The position numbers and the translations under genes were made by a program. Below are positions 32,116-40,100 of a stretch of DNA of 45,223 nucleotides, one piece after another (position 1 is the first letter of the stretch; every line of letters starts with the position of its first letter). The stretch lies in IMG/VR virus record IMGVR_UViG_3300037247_001031, positions 1-45,223 of that record. The stretch is one strand, 5' to 3'. The DNA is from a virus. The notes below the pieces were generated by a model. It saw only the letters and a list, made by a program, of their open reading frames with translations, made no database searches and was not told the origin of the DNA.

Positions 32116-32505
32116 ATGTCGTCATTTACTAAATCTCCACCATTACTTGGACTGCCGCCTGATTATAAAATGTTTGAAGTTCAGGTAGACTTTAAATATT
32201 ATATTGGGTCAAAAGATAGTGATGAAGTAGTAGAGATTAAAAAAGGGACAAAAACTGATGGAGCGAGTATACCTAAAATTTTCTGGTCGCTTATTGGAGG
32301 GCCTTTGGGGCCATATGCCCCTGCTGCCGTTGTCCACGACGTATTGTATGTAAGAGGGACTTACAAGAGAAGAAAAGCAGATAAGACATTTTTAGAAGCT
32401 ATGGCCGTATTAAAAGTAAGATGGTGGAGACGCAGAGTTATGCACCTTGGCGTAAGGATTGGTGGATGGCTACCATGGAATAGGTATAGGAAACAGGACA
32501 AATAA
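32116..32505 (+). CDS. DUF1353 family protein
   Basis: A 129-residue protein with KGTKTDGASIPKIFWSLIGG (about residues 42-61) and AAVVHDVLYVRGTYKRRKAD followed by FLEAM, the defining pattern of DUF1353, a family common in tailed phages. It has no known activity; a His-Asp pair (VVHD) is conserved. Last gene of the rightward arm, next to candidate lysis genes. AGGA ribosome site. Confidence 0.85.
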   Translation: MSSFTKSPPLLGLPPDYKMFEVQVDFKYYIGSKDSDEVVEIKKGTKTDGASIPKIFWSLIGGPLGPYAPAAVVHDVLYVRGTYKRRKADKTFLEAMAVLKVRWWRRRVMHLGVRIGGWLPWNRYRKQDK

Positions 32506-32521
32506 GACATTAAACGATAAA

Positions 32522-32542
32522 AACTATAGGACATTTGTCCTA
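32522..32542 (-). terminator. Leftward rho-independent terminator between convergent arms
   Basis: Read on the minus strand, TAGGAC (32542-32537), loop AAAT, GTCCTA (32532-32527), followed by TAGTTTTTATCG. It lies right after the stop of the last leftward gene. It may also slow rightward transcription, though no T-run follows in that direction. Confidence 0.6.
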
Positions 32543-32653
32543 CTAATTATCACTAAGCATATATAATAGTAATCCAATAAATACAATCCACAATGGAGCA
32601 GAGATAAGTCCACTTATAATTATTGTCAGAATTATCTCAGAAGTTCGTTTCAT
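32543..32653 (-). CDS. Small two-span membrane protein, 36 aa
   Basis: MKRTSEIILTIIISGLISAP followed by LWIVFIGLLLYMLSDN: two hydrophobic segments in a hairpin-like layout, resembling tiny phage holins. Directly follows the stop of the upstream gene. Last gene of the leftward arm. Confidence 0.5.
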   Translation of the reverse strand: MKRTSEIILTIIISGLISAPLWIVFIGLLLYMLSDN

Positions 32654-32654
32654 T

Positions 32655-32996
32655 CTACAAAAACCTCTTCAAATACTTCAACGGTTCTTTCTCTAATACC
32701 ATTTGTTGTAGGTGGTGTTTCCAATTAACTGTTTCAAGAGATAGTCTACACCAACCATGCTTTTCTCTTTCTTCAATATAATAAACTCCACCACCTCTTT
32801 CGCAGTCAAGACATATCCAACATTGTTCCTCTCCCCAAAAAGCTTTAGCGAAATCGTGGGAGAAGATGATAGTTTCACAAGCCAATTCTTCAATAAACCA
32901 ATCAAGGTCATCATTAAGGTCTCTAAAATGTTGATTGCCAAATCCACCCTTAATCGCCTTCTCTATCGCCTCTTTAAGTATCTGTTCGTTAGTCAT
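32655..32996 (-). CDS. Conserved-type phage protein, 113 aa
   Basis: MTNEQILKEAIEKAIKGGFG, then IIFSHDFAKAFWG and a C-terminal QMVLEKEPLKYLKRFL; this layout recurs in many phage proteins of unknown function. Contains CWICLDCERG, a possible zinc knuckle. Function unknown. Confidence 0.65.
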   Translation of the reverse strand: MTNEQILKEAIEKAIKGGFGNQHFRDLNDDLDWFIEELACETIIFSHDFAKAFWGEEQCWICLDCERGGGVYYIEEREKHGWCRLSLETVNWKHHLQQMVLEKEPLKYLKRFL

Positions 32997-33278
32997 CTAC
33001 TCCTCCATATACCTCGTAAGCATCTTATTAAATATCTTATAAGTAAGGATACCAGAAACTATAGCCATTACTAACCCGCCGAGAAGAAATATCAGAAGAT
33101 ACGGCAGTGCCGAGAGATGTTGGTTAAAAACATCAATCCATTCAGCGAACCTTGAATATCCCTTGTTTAATGATACTGAATAGACTATCCTTATGAATAT
33201 GAACCCCACAAGACCTAAGAATATCCATATCCCGATTAGCATATAGAATATCATAGACAACATTTTTTTAGTCTTCAT
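32997..33278 (-). CDS. Two-span inner-membrane protein, 93 aa
   Basis: Hydrophobic segments at about residues 8-32 (IFYMLIGIWIFLGLVGFIFI) and 58-80 (YLLIFLLGGLVMAIVSGI), with a short loop of about 25 residues between them. Basic N-terminus. Candidate superinfection-exclusion or holin-type protein; no family recognised. Confidence 0.6.
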   Translation of the reverse strand: MKTKKMLSMIFYMLIGIWIFLGLVGFIFIRIVYSVSLNKGYSRFAEWIDVFNQHLSALPYLLIFLLGGLVMAIVSGILTYKIFNKMLTRYMEE

Positions 33279-33595
33279 CTTCCCTCCATTTTCTCATACC
33301 TTGCTTTAACTCTATCAATCCAATCATCAACTGCTTTACTTACATAAAATTTCTTTAAATATATTCTTAATTCTTCCAATGTTTCATAGGTATGGCCCTC
33401 GGATAGTGCTTGTGCTGTCTCTTTGGGAACAGACCCCCCTCCATAAAGGTATTCTGGGCCAAATGGCTCAAACATTATAGCTTTTGCTAATAAGTTAGAT
33501 TTATCTTCCTCTACAAAAGTTACCTTTAAAGGAATGCTACAAGAAATGCTTGACAGCATTAAAGATAGTATTAAAATCCAAATTATCTTCGCCAT
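33275..33595 (-). CDS. Probable lipoprotein, 106 aa
   Basis: MAKIIWILILSLMLSSISC gives a signal peptide with a weaker lipobox (SISC, Cys19). The mature part is charged. Overlaps the start of the preceding gene's end by 13 bases. One of four adjacent predicted lipoproteins. Confidence 0.6.
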   Translation of the reverse strand: MAKIIWILILSLMLSSISCSIPLKVTFVEEDKSNLLAKAIMFEPFGPEYLYGGGSVPKETAQALSEGHTYETLEELRIYLKKFYVSKAVDDWIDRVKARYEKMEGR

Positions 33596-33972
33596 CTATC
33601 TAATGCCCTCTGCACTTTCCTTTGGTCGTTAGCCCACGCATTAAGTTCTGCCTGTGTTCCTTGGTTTGTTGTAGTCTTGGGGATTTCACTTATGAGTTTG
33701 CCTTCTTTTACTCTGTCGCCGTCTTGCCAAAGACTAACTCTTTCTTGTTCATCAAAGCTATATTTGGATGGGTCTTTGAATATTTTAATATCATCTCCCA
33801 AAAATGTTTTTATGCCAGACCAATAATACTCATCTGTTTCTATTTTTACAGGATATTTATATGTTGAAATCTTATCTCCTACAATATTATAGACAGCTAC
33901 TTCTATGTATTTAACAGGTTTCTCACACCCCCATAGTATAACCATAATCAACAGACAACCGATTAGTTTCAT
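33583..33972 (-). CDS. Lipoprotein, 129 aa
   Basis: MKLIGCLLIMVILWGC with lipidation at Cys16. The C-terminal half has LWQDGDRVKEGKLI, shared with the lipoprotein at 34342. Beta-rich middle (YIEVAVYNIVGDKISTYKYP). Candidate surface-exclusion protein. Confidence 0.7.
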   Translation of the reverse strand: MKLIGCLLIMVILWGCEKPVKYIEVAVYNIVGDKISTYKYPVKIETDEYYWSGIKTFLGDDIKIFKDPSKYSFDEQERVSLWQDGDRVKEGKLISEIPKTTTNQGTQAELNAWANDQRKVQRALDRWRR

Positions 33973-34310
33973 AAATCCCCCTTATATTTTTCAATTCTCT
34001 TATTTATCTTACCTATTATCTCTGGGTATATATTGTCTATGATGTTATCCATTTCTTCTTCGTTTATCACTCTATCCCAGCCCTTGTATCCTTTACGCAT
34101 TATCTCTTTTACTCTTTCTCTATCTTCGAACGTATATAAGATAAACACAGGGTCATAGAAACCTGTTAAACTGCTTTTACATTCTTTACAACTCGGCAAT
34201 GTGCAACCTGTCCATTTAGGTCTTAAATAGAGTTTTTCAAGTTCAGAGAGATGGGGTGCTCCACAACCCAAGATAGATATTAAGATTAGGCATGAGAGGA
34301 TTATTCGCAT
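33969..34310 (-). CDS. Lipoprotein, 113 aa
   Basis: MRIILSCLILISILGC with lipobox ILGC (Cys16). The mature part has a CxxxxCxxC set (WTGCTLPSCKECKSS) then basic helices. Preceded by its own promoter candidate (34331-34358) and AAGAAGG. Confidence 0.68.
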   Translation of the reverse strand: MRIILSCLILISILGCGAPHLSELEKLYLRPKWTGCTLPSCKECKSSLTGFYDPVFILYTFEDRERVKEIMRKGYKGWDRVINEEEMDNIIDNIYPEIIGKINKRIEKYKGDL

Positions 34311-34330
34311 AGTTTACCTTCTTTCTTTAG

Positions 34331-34358
34331 ATTTTAATTTTTTAAGAGTTTTTGTCAA
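34331..34358 (-). promoter_or_regulatory. Candidate sigma70 promoter for lipoprotein genes
   Basis: Minus strand TTGACA (34358-34353), 16-base spacer, TAAAAT (34336-34331), about 20 bases before the ATG at 34310. The -35 is a perfect consensus and overlaps the end of the upstream lipoprotein gene. It could allow separate expression of the lipoprotein block. Confidence 0.55.
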
Positions 34359-34716
34359 CTAATTTTCCATTTAAAACTCTATCGCCGTCCTCCCAGAGGT
34401 GATACGTATTTTCATAAGAGCCTCTTCTTATTGGCTCTAATGTTTTATTGGGGTCTTTATCTAACCAAAATTCTGTTGACCATCCTCTATGGGTTTCACA
34501 GAAATACTTACTTTCGGTTTCTTTAGTTATGTGAGCGACAATAATACGGGTTTCAGGAATAAGTTCGCTTCTTATCGGCTCTTCTTCGTAATATTCTATA
34601 AGGGGTGTTCTCTCAACCTTCGCTTTTATAAAATCCTTTGATACAAAACATTCTCCATCCCATTCACCACACCCCACTAACATAATCAACGCTAAAATAC
34701 ATATAAATCTCTTCAT
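34342..34716 (-). CDS. Lipoprotein, 124 aa
   Basis: MKRFICILALIMLVGC with lipobox LVGC (Cys16). C-terminal LWEDGDRVLNGKLV is shared with the lipoprotein at 33583, so the two are paralogues or share a domain. ATGA overlap with the small membrane gene upstream. Confidence 0.7.
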   Translation of the reverse strand: MKRFICILALIMLVGCGEWDGECFVSKDFIKAKVERTPLIEYYEEEPIRSELIPETRIIVAHITKETESKYFCETHRGWSTEFWLDKDPNKTLEPIRRGSYENTYHLWEDGDRVLNGKLVDKNS

Positions 34717-34841
34717 AAATCCTCCTCTTTCTTTGGTTTAAAAAATATAAAAGCAATCGTATTGCCTATTGCGTAAAGAACAAGAAGAACTACAACTCCT
34801 TCTAAGAAAAAAGTAAGCAATCTTTTCATGAAAAAAATCAT
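34713..34841 (-). CDS. Small single-span membrane protein, 42 aa
   Basis: ATG at 34841 overlaps the glycosyltransferase stop (ATGA) with AAAGGA before it; an in-frame ATG at 34829 is also possible. One membrane segment (EGVVVLLVLYAIGNTIAFIF) and a charged C-terminus KPKKEEDL. Confidence 0.55.
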   Translation of the reverse strand: MIFFMKRLLTFFLEGVVVLLVLYAIGNTIAFIFFKPKKEEDL

Positions 34842-36445
34842 ATTGTTCCTTTCTGTTTATACAACATCACCCAACCGATTTCTCCTCCAAGGCCATGAAT
34901 ATCTGCAGGGCCAAATGCTTGAGCAAATGAATAATTCTTGTTGATATAATCTCTTATTCGTGGGGTCAGGAAGTTAAAATCTTTTGTATAATCATCAATT
35001 ACAAACAGAATAGCTTTTGGCTTTTCTTGTTTAATTTTATGCAATATTTTGTTTTCAAGTAGATTAAGCGCTGATTTTACTTTCTCATTTCGATTAGGTA
35101 TTTCTATTAAGAATTTAAGTTTTTTAAAGACATATTCGTTGTCTTGAAAGACATCTCGATATCTGCTTAGGAAACTAAACATGGAAAATGGAAGGCCAAA
35201 ACCGATAGTTACTATTTTGCCTTCTTTAAAATTGTCTGACAGATAAAAGGTCAATGATTCATATAGCTTTTTTTCAGCAAGCGTAAGACGTATGCCTCCG
35301 CCACGTTCAAGAGTTAAAGTTTCGGTGTATTTCTTAATCATTGAATATGGATAACGAAAGATATGCAGGAAACTAAGAGAGAATAGAAACAATGCAATCA
35401 CGACTCTGGGAAAACGTGCCTTAGTAAGATAAAGTATATATGTTATAAGGATAAAAGGAACTTGGATACTATAGGCCCTGCCGACTAAGTGAGGCACTCT
35501 CAAGCCTTCAAAAGACATACAGATAGAGAAGATGACAAATACGAGTAGGAACTGTCGAACATTCCCTTTAAATCTTTTCCTGAAACAAAATAAAACAATG
35601 GAAACTATAAAAGGTAGGAAGAAAGTGAAGTTATAAAGAATCCCGACCAATGTTTGTTTAAGATTAGTTGAGGACATAATCGCACTTATTGGCAAAAGCT
35701 CTTTCAGTTTATTAAAAAATAACAAGACTGGAGTAAATCCTGGCAGATACCCCCCATATAAGTAAGCAATCATAATTGTCGAATCCTTTGCCAAGTAAGG
35801 ATAGGTTTGAAAACCGATATTAGAGTAAAAATACATAGCCACCAAAGTTCCTACACCCATAGAGAATATAAACCAACCCTTGAATTGCTTTCGTATTAAC
35901 AGAAATAAAGAAATAGCTATAAGCGGGCAAGCCCCCATGAGCAGAGGTTTTGTTAATAGTGCCACCGCACTAAAGATGCCTGCCAAAAAAAGATTAAGGA
36001 TACTTTTACCTTCGATAAATCGGCAAACCATCAAAAGGCCTGCCAACCCTCCTAAAGTAACGAATACGTGATTATACGTGTAATATGGGATATCAAAAAA
36101 GACTATAGATAAGAATGCGGCTATCCCAGCCCACAAAGGAGGCATAATTCTTCTGGCCAATAAATAAGTAATGGGGATAACTAAAGAAGCGAGCACCATA
36201 TAACTGGCTCTTAAAACAGTCAAGGTTTCACCAAATATCTTCATAATAAACGGATAAACAAAGAATGAAAATGGCCCGTAAATCCAGGCGAAGTCCCTGT
36301 AAGGTCTCATTCCCTCTATGGCCATCAAAAAGGCGCTGGCGTCACGAGATTCTTCAAAATTTAAACCATGACGAAAGCTGATTAAATGACTGATATAATA
36401 TATGACCATGATTATAAAGATGATTAGAGTATCCCGTTTAGACAT
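34838..36445 (-). CDS. GT-C type membrane glycosyltransferase (PMT/ArnT-like)
   Basis: A 535-residue protein with many membrane spans and a soluble C-terminal part (about residues 375-530), the layout of GT-C enzymes that use polyprenyl-phosphate sugars. An acidic cluster in the first loop (NFEESRDASAF, about residues 29-39) is where GT-C enzymes have a catalytic Asp/Glu. Overlaps the radical SAM gene by TGATG, so the two are co-expressed. It would modify host lipid A, polysaccharide or protein at the periplasmic face. Confidence 0.72.
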   Translation of the reverse strand: MSKRDTLIIFIIMVIYYISHLISFRHGLNFEESRDASAFLMAIEGMRPYRDFAWIYGPFSFFVYPFIMKIFGETLTVLRASYMVLASLVIPITYLLARRIMPPLWAGIAAFLSIVFFDIPYYTYNHVFVTLGGLAGLLMVCRFIEGKSILNLFLAGIFSAVALLTKPLLMGACPLIAISLFLLIRKQFKGWFIFSMGVGTLVAMYFYSNIGFQTYPYLAKDSTIMIAYLYGGYLPGFTPVLLFFNKLKELLPISAIMSSTNLKQTLVGILYNFTFFLPFIVSIVLFCFRKRFKGNVRQFLLVFVIFSICMSFEGLRVPHLVGRAYSIQVPFILITYILYLTKARFPRVVIALFLFSLSFLHIFRYPYSMIKKYTETLTLERGGGIRLTLAEKKLYESLTFYLSDNFKEGKIVTIGFGLPFSMFSFLSRYRDVFQDNEYVFKKLKFLIEIPNRNEKVKSALNLLENKILHKIKQEKPKAILFVIDDYTKDFNFLTPRIRDYINKNYSFAQAFGPADIHGLGGEIGWVMLYKQKGTI

Positions 36446-37869
36446 CAGTATTCGACCTTCTTTCGTGCGATAGTAACTTTTAGATATTTGACAATGATAG
36501 CAGCAACATCACTGATAGTAGCGTCAAATGGATATAAGACAGACATTTTGTAAGCGTCAACTAAGGCATGGAGATATTTCAATAAAACTACTGGCATCTT
36601 ATAGAGTATTTTTCTAAATGTTAAATTCTTATATAATATGGGAGTGCTTACAAATAACGGGAATAGGTAAACGGTCTTCAAGTATTTAATCTTGTCTTCA
36701 TACGGAAAGTCTAAAATCGACATAGACGAAAAGACATTAGGTAAATTGTTATAATTCGGTTTTAAGTATCCCTCTTTAATCGCATAGTCAGTTATCTTCA
36801 AATGCGGATAAGGTGTTAGAGTGTTAGCAAGCGCTAAATATGGTTTACATCTGATATTCAGTTCAATAGTTTCTTGTATATTGGCATAAGTTTCGTGTGG
36901 TATCCCGATTAAATTGCTTGTGCGTTGCTTGATTCCATATTTTCTTAATAAATCCGCAGCATTGATGATTTGTTCTTTGGACATATTTCTTTCTAAAATC
37001 TTATTCCTTAGGAAATCGTTGCCAGTTTCAATCGCCCAAGCACTACATATACACCCGCCTTCTTTCAAGGCTTTTACCACATCCTCGCTAATTAGATTCG
37101 CCTTGATAAAACACCCAAAAGGCTTGTTTATGATTTTTCTGTATTTCTCACAGAACTCGAAGAGCCAGCGTTTATCAATGATAAATGTATCGTCCTGCAT
37201 AACGATTAGATTAGGGTTATATTTAGAATCGACTTTCTTTATTTCTTCAATAAAATAGTCGACAGATTTCTTCCTGACTACTCTGCCACAATTCTTGAAC
37301 CGTTTATTGAATATATGATTATAGCAATAAGTGCATTGATAAGGACATCCTCTGCCACTTAAAAACATAGCATATTTCTTCTTTTTTAAATAAGGTTCTT
37401 CGTTATATACAATATCTCGGGAAGGAAAAGGCATCTTATCTAAGTCAATCAGACGATTATACTGAACTTTAGAGTTATTGATAATCGTATTGTTGGCAAA
37501 GATTCCGTCTGATTGAAGATACTGTGCCAATGCCTCTTCCCCTTCTCCGACACAGATTGCGTCAATAGTGGTGTTAGAAAAAACCTCTGGAGCGAAGATT
37601 GCTCCTGGTCCTCCGATTATAGATTTTATACCAATGATATTCTTTTGAAATTTGTCAAACTCTATGTATATGGAACAGTTATAACTAAAAGTGCTGTATC
37701 CTAATAAATCGGGCTTATTGGTTTTCAATCGCTTTATTACGTTTTTAAACTGGCTTTCGCTTATATAATTTACTTTGAAACCTTTTGACTTTAGGTAAGA
37801 AGAAAGACAATAGAACTGATGCCTATCGTAATAATGCTGTTCAAAGGAAATAAATGTGATTGATTTCAT
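36445..37869 (-). CDS. B12-binding-type radical SAM protein
   Basis: A 474-residue protein. An N-terminal cobalamin-binding-like domain (about 1-120, with LLGYSTFSYN and IIGGPGAIFAPE; no DxHxxG motif seen) is followed by the radical SAM cluster motif CPYQCTYC (Cys175, Cys179, Cys182), and the TIM-barrel part reaches about residue 400. This family methylates or rearranges lipid, isoprenoid and secondary-metabolite substrates in bacteria. Coupled with a GT-C transferase, it suggests envelope modification. Rare in phages. Confidence 0.8.
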   Translation of the reverse strand: MKSITFISFEQHYYDRHQFYCLSSYLKSKGFKVNYISESQFKNVIKRLKTNKPDLLGYSTFSYNCSIYIEFDKFQKNIIGIKSIIGGPGAIFAPEVFSNTTIDAICVGEGEEALAQYLQSDGIFANNTIINNSKVQYNRLIDLDKMPFPSRDIVYNEEPYLKKKKYAMFLSGRGCPYQCTYCYNHIFNKRFKNCGRVVRKKSVDYFIEEIKKVDSKYNPNLIVMQDDTFIIDKRWLFEFCEKYRKIINKPFGCFIKANLISEDVVKALKEGGCICSAWAIETGNDFLRNKILERNMSKEQIINAADLLRKYGIKQRTSNLIGIPHETYANIQETIELNIRCKPYLALANTLTPYPHLKITDYAIKEGYLKPNYNNLPNVFSSMSILDFPYEDKIKYLKTVYLFPLFVSTPILYKNLTFRKILYKMPVVLLKYLHALVDAYKMSVLYPFDATISDVAAIIVKYLKVTIARKKVEY

Positions 37870-38174
37870 TTCTTTGTGCCAAATTTAGCGACTATGACTT
37901 TGGTTATAGACATAGCAATATCAAAACATTTTTCACTTTTCTCGCAACTTGGATTATCTTTAAACCAACCTTGGAATAATTCCCAAATTACATTATGGAC
38001 TTTTAGAAAATCCAACTCCACCCCATGCTGTAAAGGTAGTTCTAAATTATCGTAAATTCTTTTACATTCATTAAATCCTTTATTATAAGAAAGATTTACA
38101 CCAAAAGGTGAATGGCTTTGGAAATCTTCTAACTTTTTTGGTAATTCTATTCCTTTAATATCTTTGAATTTCAT
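37866..38174 (-). CDS. Hypothetical protein with LPKK-ED motif, 102 aa
   Basis: Begins MKFKDIKGIELPKKLEDFQS and contains YNKGFNECKRIYDN, matching motifs in the two genes upstream. Helical C-terminal half. ATGA overlaps at both ends. Confidence 0.6.
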   Translation of the reverse strand: MKFKDIKGIELPKKLEDFQSHSPFGVNLSYNKGFNECKRIYDNLELPLQHGVELDFLKVHNVIWELFQGWFKDNPSCEKSEKCFDIAMSITKVIVAKFGTKK

Positions 38175-38452
38175 ATCTCCACCTTGCCTATATCATCTAT
38201 AGCTTGATTGTAACCATTTTTATATAAATCGAATAAATGTTTTGTTTCATGTTCAGGCATATCTTTATCTTCTATCTTCTTCGGCAATTCTACCCCCAAA
38301 TCTTTCAGGCGAATTTTCTTCTTTGGGCAGAAATAACACTCTCTACAAATATGCTTTTTGATAATAAAATTATTGTTATCAGGTGGAGATAATAAAATTG
38401 CCCCAAAATTTTGTAGTTCCTTATTGCATTTAGAACATATGGGTTTTATCAT
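38171..38452 (-). CDS. Zinc-knuckle hypothetical protein with LPKK-ED motif, 93 aa
   Basis: CSKC and CRECYFC knuckles in the first half, then LGVELPKKIEDKDMPEHE and LYKNGYNQAIDDIGKVEI. The second half matches parts of both neighbours. Unknown function. Confidence 0.6.
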   Translation of the reverse strand: MIKPICSKCNKELQNFGAILLSPPDNNNFIIKKHICRECYFCPKKKIRLKDLGVELPKKIEDKDMPEHETKHLFDLYKNGYNQAIDDIGKVEI

Positions 38453-38733
38453 ATTTCCACCTCTATCTCGCCGATTTCCTTAAGAAGTTTATTATAAATA
38501 TCAGCTGCTTTCCAAGGTCCTTGATTATAAATCTGTATTGGTTCAGGTAATATTCCAAGCTCGCCAATCTTAACTTTCTTCTTTGGGTGGGAGGCATAAT
38601 CAATTAGAAATTGTAGAGCCTGTTTTCGTCTATCCAAATTTTCATTAAGTAAACTTTTATATTCAGTTCTTGAAGCTAAGTTATTTAAAACTAAAAGACA
38701 TTTTAATTCCCTTACTGCCTCTTCTATATCCAT
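38449..38733 (-). CDS. Hypothetical protein with related C-terminal motif, 94 aa
   Basis: N-terminal helical part and C-terminal GELGILPEPIQIYNQ plus AADIYNKLLKEIGEIEVEI, related to the next two genes. Start at 38733 with a GGGGGAGTAGG region. Confidence 0.6.
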   Translation of the reverse strand: MDIEEAVRELKCLLVLNNLASRTEYKSLLNENLDRRKQALQFLIDYASHPKKKVKIGELGILPEPIQIYNQGPWKAADIYNKLLKEIGEIEVEI

Positions 38734-38771
38734 CCTACTCCCCCTCTCTCGATTGGTCGGTTAGTTGTGGG

Positions 38772-38885
38772 TTATTCTCCTAAACAATCTTTTATATGGT
38801 TTTCTAATTTATTTTCATCTATCGTTTTACCACATTCCTTACATTCATAAATACAATAATAATATTCTTCTATATTTTTACTCAT
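38772..38885 (-). CDS. Tiny zinc-finger-like protein, 37 aa
   Basis: YCIYECKECGKTIDE then HIKDC provides a C2HC-type finger. GGAGGAGGG site directly upstream. A 6-bp hairpin CCCTCA/TGAGGG (38907-38922) lies in the gap above it. Confidence 0.55.
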   Translation of the reverse strand: MSKNIEEYYYCIYECKECGKTIDENKLENHIKDCLGE

Positions 38886-38928
38886 CCCTCCTCCATTCTC
38901 CATTCTCCCTCAGTTATGAGGGGAGTTG

Positions 38929-39102
38929 TTAAATTGACATTAGTTCTCTTTCTTCTTCTTTGCGCAATTCTAAATAATGACTATATTCGGCTTGCTCAAC
39001 ATATCTTTCAAAGATTTTATCTGGTAAATTTAATTGTAAAAGTTCTCCCAAGGTTAAGTTTATAAAAACACTCCAATTGAAAAATAGTATTTTCTTCTTC
39101 AT
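38929..39102 (-). CDS. Hypothetical protein, 57 aa
   Basis: ATG at 39102 follows AAAGGAG and is preferred over 39144. MKKKILFFNWSVFINLTLGE then an acidic helical tail; the N-terminus could be a weak signal anchor. Confidence 0.5.
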   Translation of the reverse strand: MKKKILFFNWSVFINLTLGELLQLNLPDKIFERYVEQAEYSHYLELRKEEERELMSI

Positions 39103-39104
39103 CC

Positions 39105-39281
39105 TTATTCTCCTTTCGCCCGTTTCCTCATCATAGCACAACAATCATTATGTCCTTTTGCTTCTAAATAATCGGATAGTAATACGCCTGCTAAATCTTT
39201 ATCTTTGGGGATTAGGTCGTTTATATATTGGTTGATTTGGGAGATGGCTTGGTCGATACTTATACCATTATTTTTTCCCAT
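39105..39281 (-). CDS. Hypothetical protein, 58 aa
   Basis: MGKNNGISIDQAISQINQYI, helical, with DCCAMMRKRAKGE at the C-terminus. Ends 2 bases before the next start. Unknown. Confidence 0.5.
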   Translation of the reverse strand: MGKNNGISIDQAISQINQYINDLIPKDKDLAGVLLSDYLEAKGHNDCCAMMRKRAKGE

Positions 39282-39294
39282 TTACTTTTTGACA

Positions 39295-39741
39295 TTAACT
39301 CTTTCTCTTATACAGCCCTTTCCTAACTTTAGGGTTTTTAAGGTTCTCGTATTCTCTTTGAAAAGCTACATATATAAGGTTTAGTCTGAACATACTCATT
39401 TTGGGATGTATTTTATCCAATGTTTTTAGCGTTGTTTCATAATCCTCGCCCCTTAACTTTTTAATCTTCTTTTCTATCTCACGGGCTTTGTAGAAATCGT
39501 GGTGCCAATCAAAATGAGAACCGAACCAATTTGTGAGTAAGACGTTCATATCGTGAAATTCTATTCGTGGATAATTCCCCACAGGTAGTATATGAAATCT
39601 GCCTAATCTATTTGAGGGTTTACCTGTAAGTTCATCTCTCTCGCCACGCTTTAGTTTGAGTATCTCTAAATGGAGTTTTCCTATTTTTTCTCTTAGTTTT
39701 TTTCTGGAGGTTTTTGAGCGTTTGATGTAGGTTCGTTTCAT
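39295..39741 (-). CDS. NinG/Rap-like endonuclease (probable)
   Basis: A 148-residue basic protein. ATG at 39741 overlaps the upstream stop by ATGA. Features recall NinG/Rap (Holliday-junction) HNH nucleases: a basic N-terminus, GRFHILPVGNYPRIEFHDMN and HFDWHHDFYKARE with clustered His residues, then YETTLKTLDKIHPK. The usual CxxC zinc pair of NinG is not present, so this is a divergent member or a related HNH protein. Confidence 0.6.
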   Translation of the reverse strand: MKRTYIKRSKTSRKKLREKIGKLHLEILKLKRGERDELTGKPSNRLGRFHILPVGNYPRIEFHDMNVLLTNWFGSHFDWHHDFYKAREIEKKIKKLRGEDYETTLKTLDKIHPKMSMFRLNLIYVAFQREYENLKNPKVRKGLYKRKS

Positions 39742-40100
39742 ATTAACTTCTTCTCTTTCAGATATACCCACATCTTGCCTAATGCTTCAGATAAAGACCA
39801 ATCACAAAGTCTTTTATCGTTATCTGTGCCTTCATTATAAGCACAGGCATATCTTTTATCTCCTTTTCCAAATCTACATATTTGAACATCAGGCAACTTC
39901 TCCCCTATCTCTATTGCGTCGGGAGCCAAGTAAATAGCCCAATGTTTTTCTGGATACAAATATAAATCAGCTTCATTTACAAGAATTTTAATGTCTTCGT
40001 GTTTGTAATCTACCCAATATCTCTCCACCTCAAATTTCCACCCTAACTTTTTCATACGCTTGGCTAAATCTAAACTGACTACTTTATCTTTTGGGTTCAT
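39738..40100 (-). CDS. Conserved-type phage protein, 120 aa
   Basis: Contains SLDLAKRMKKLGWKFEVERY and WAIYLAPDAIEIGEKLPD, a layout that recurs in phage early proteins of unknown function. ATGA overlaps with both neighbours. Confidence 0.65.
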   Translation of the reverse strand: MNPKDKVVSLDLAKRMKKLGWKFEVERYWVDYKHEDIKILVNEADLYLYPEKHWAIYLAPDAIEIGEKLPDVQICRFGKGDKRYACAYNEGTDNDKRLCDWSLSEALGKMWVYLKEKKLI

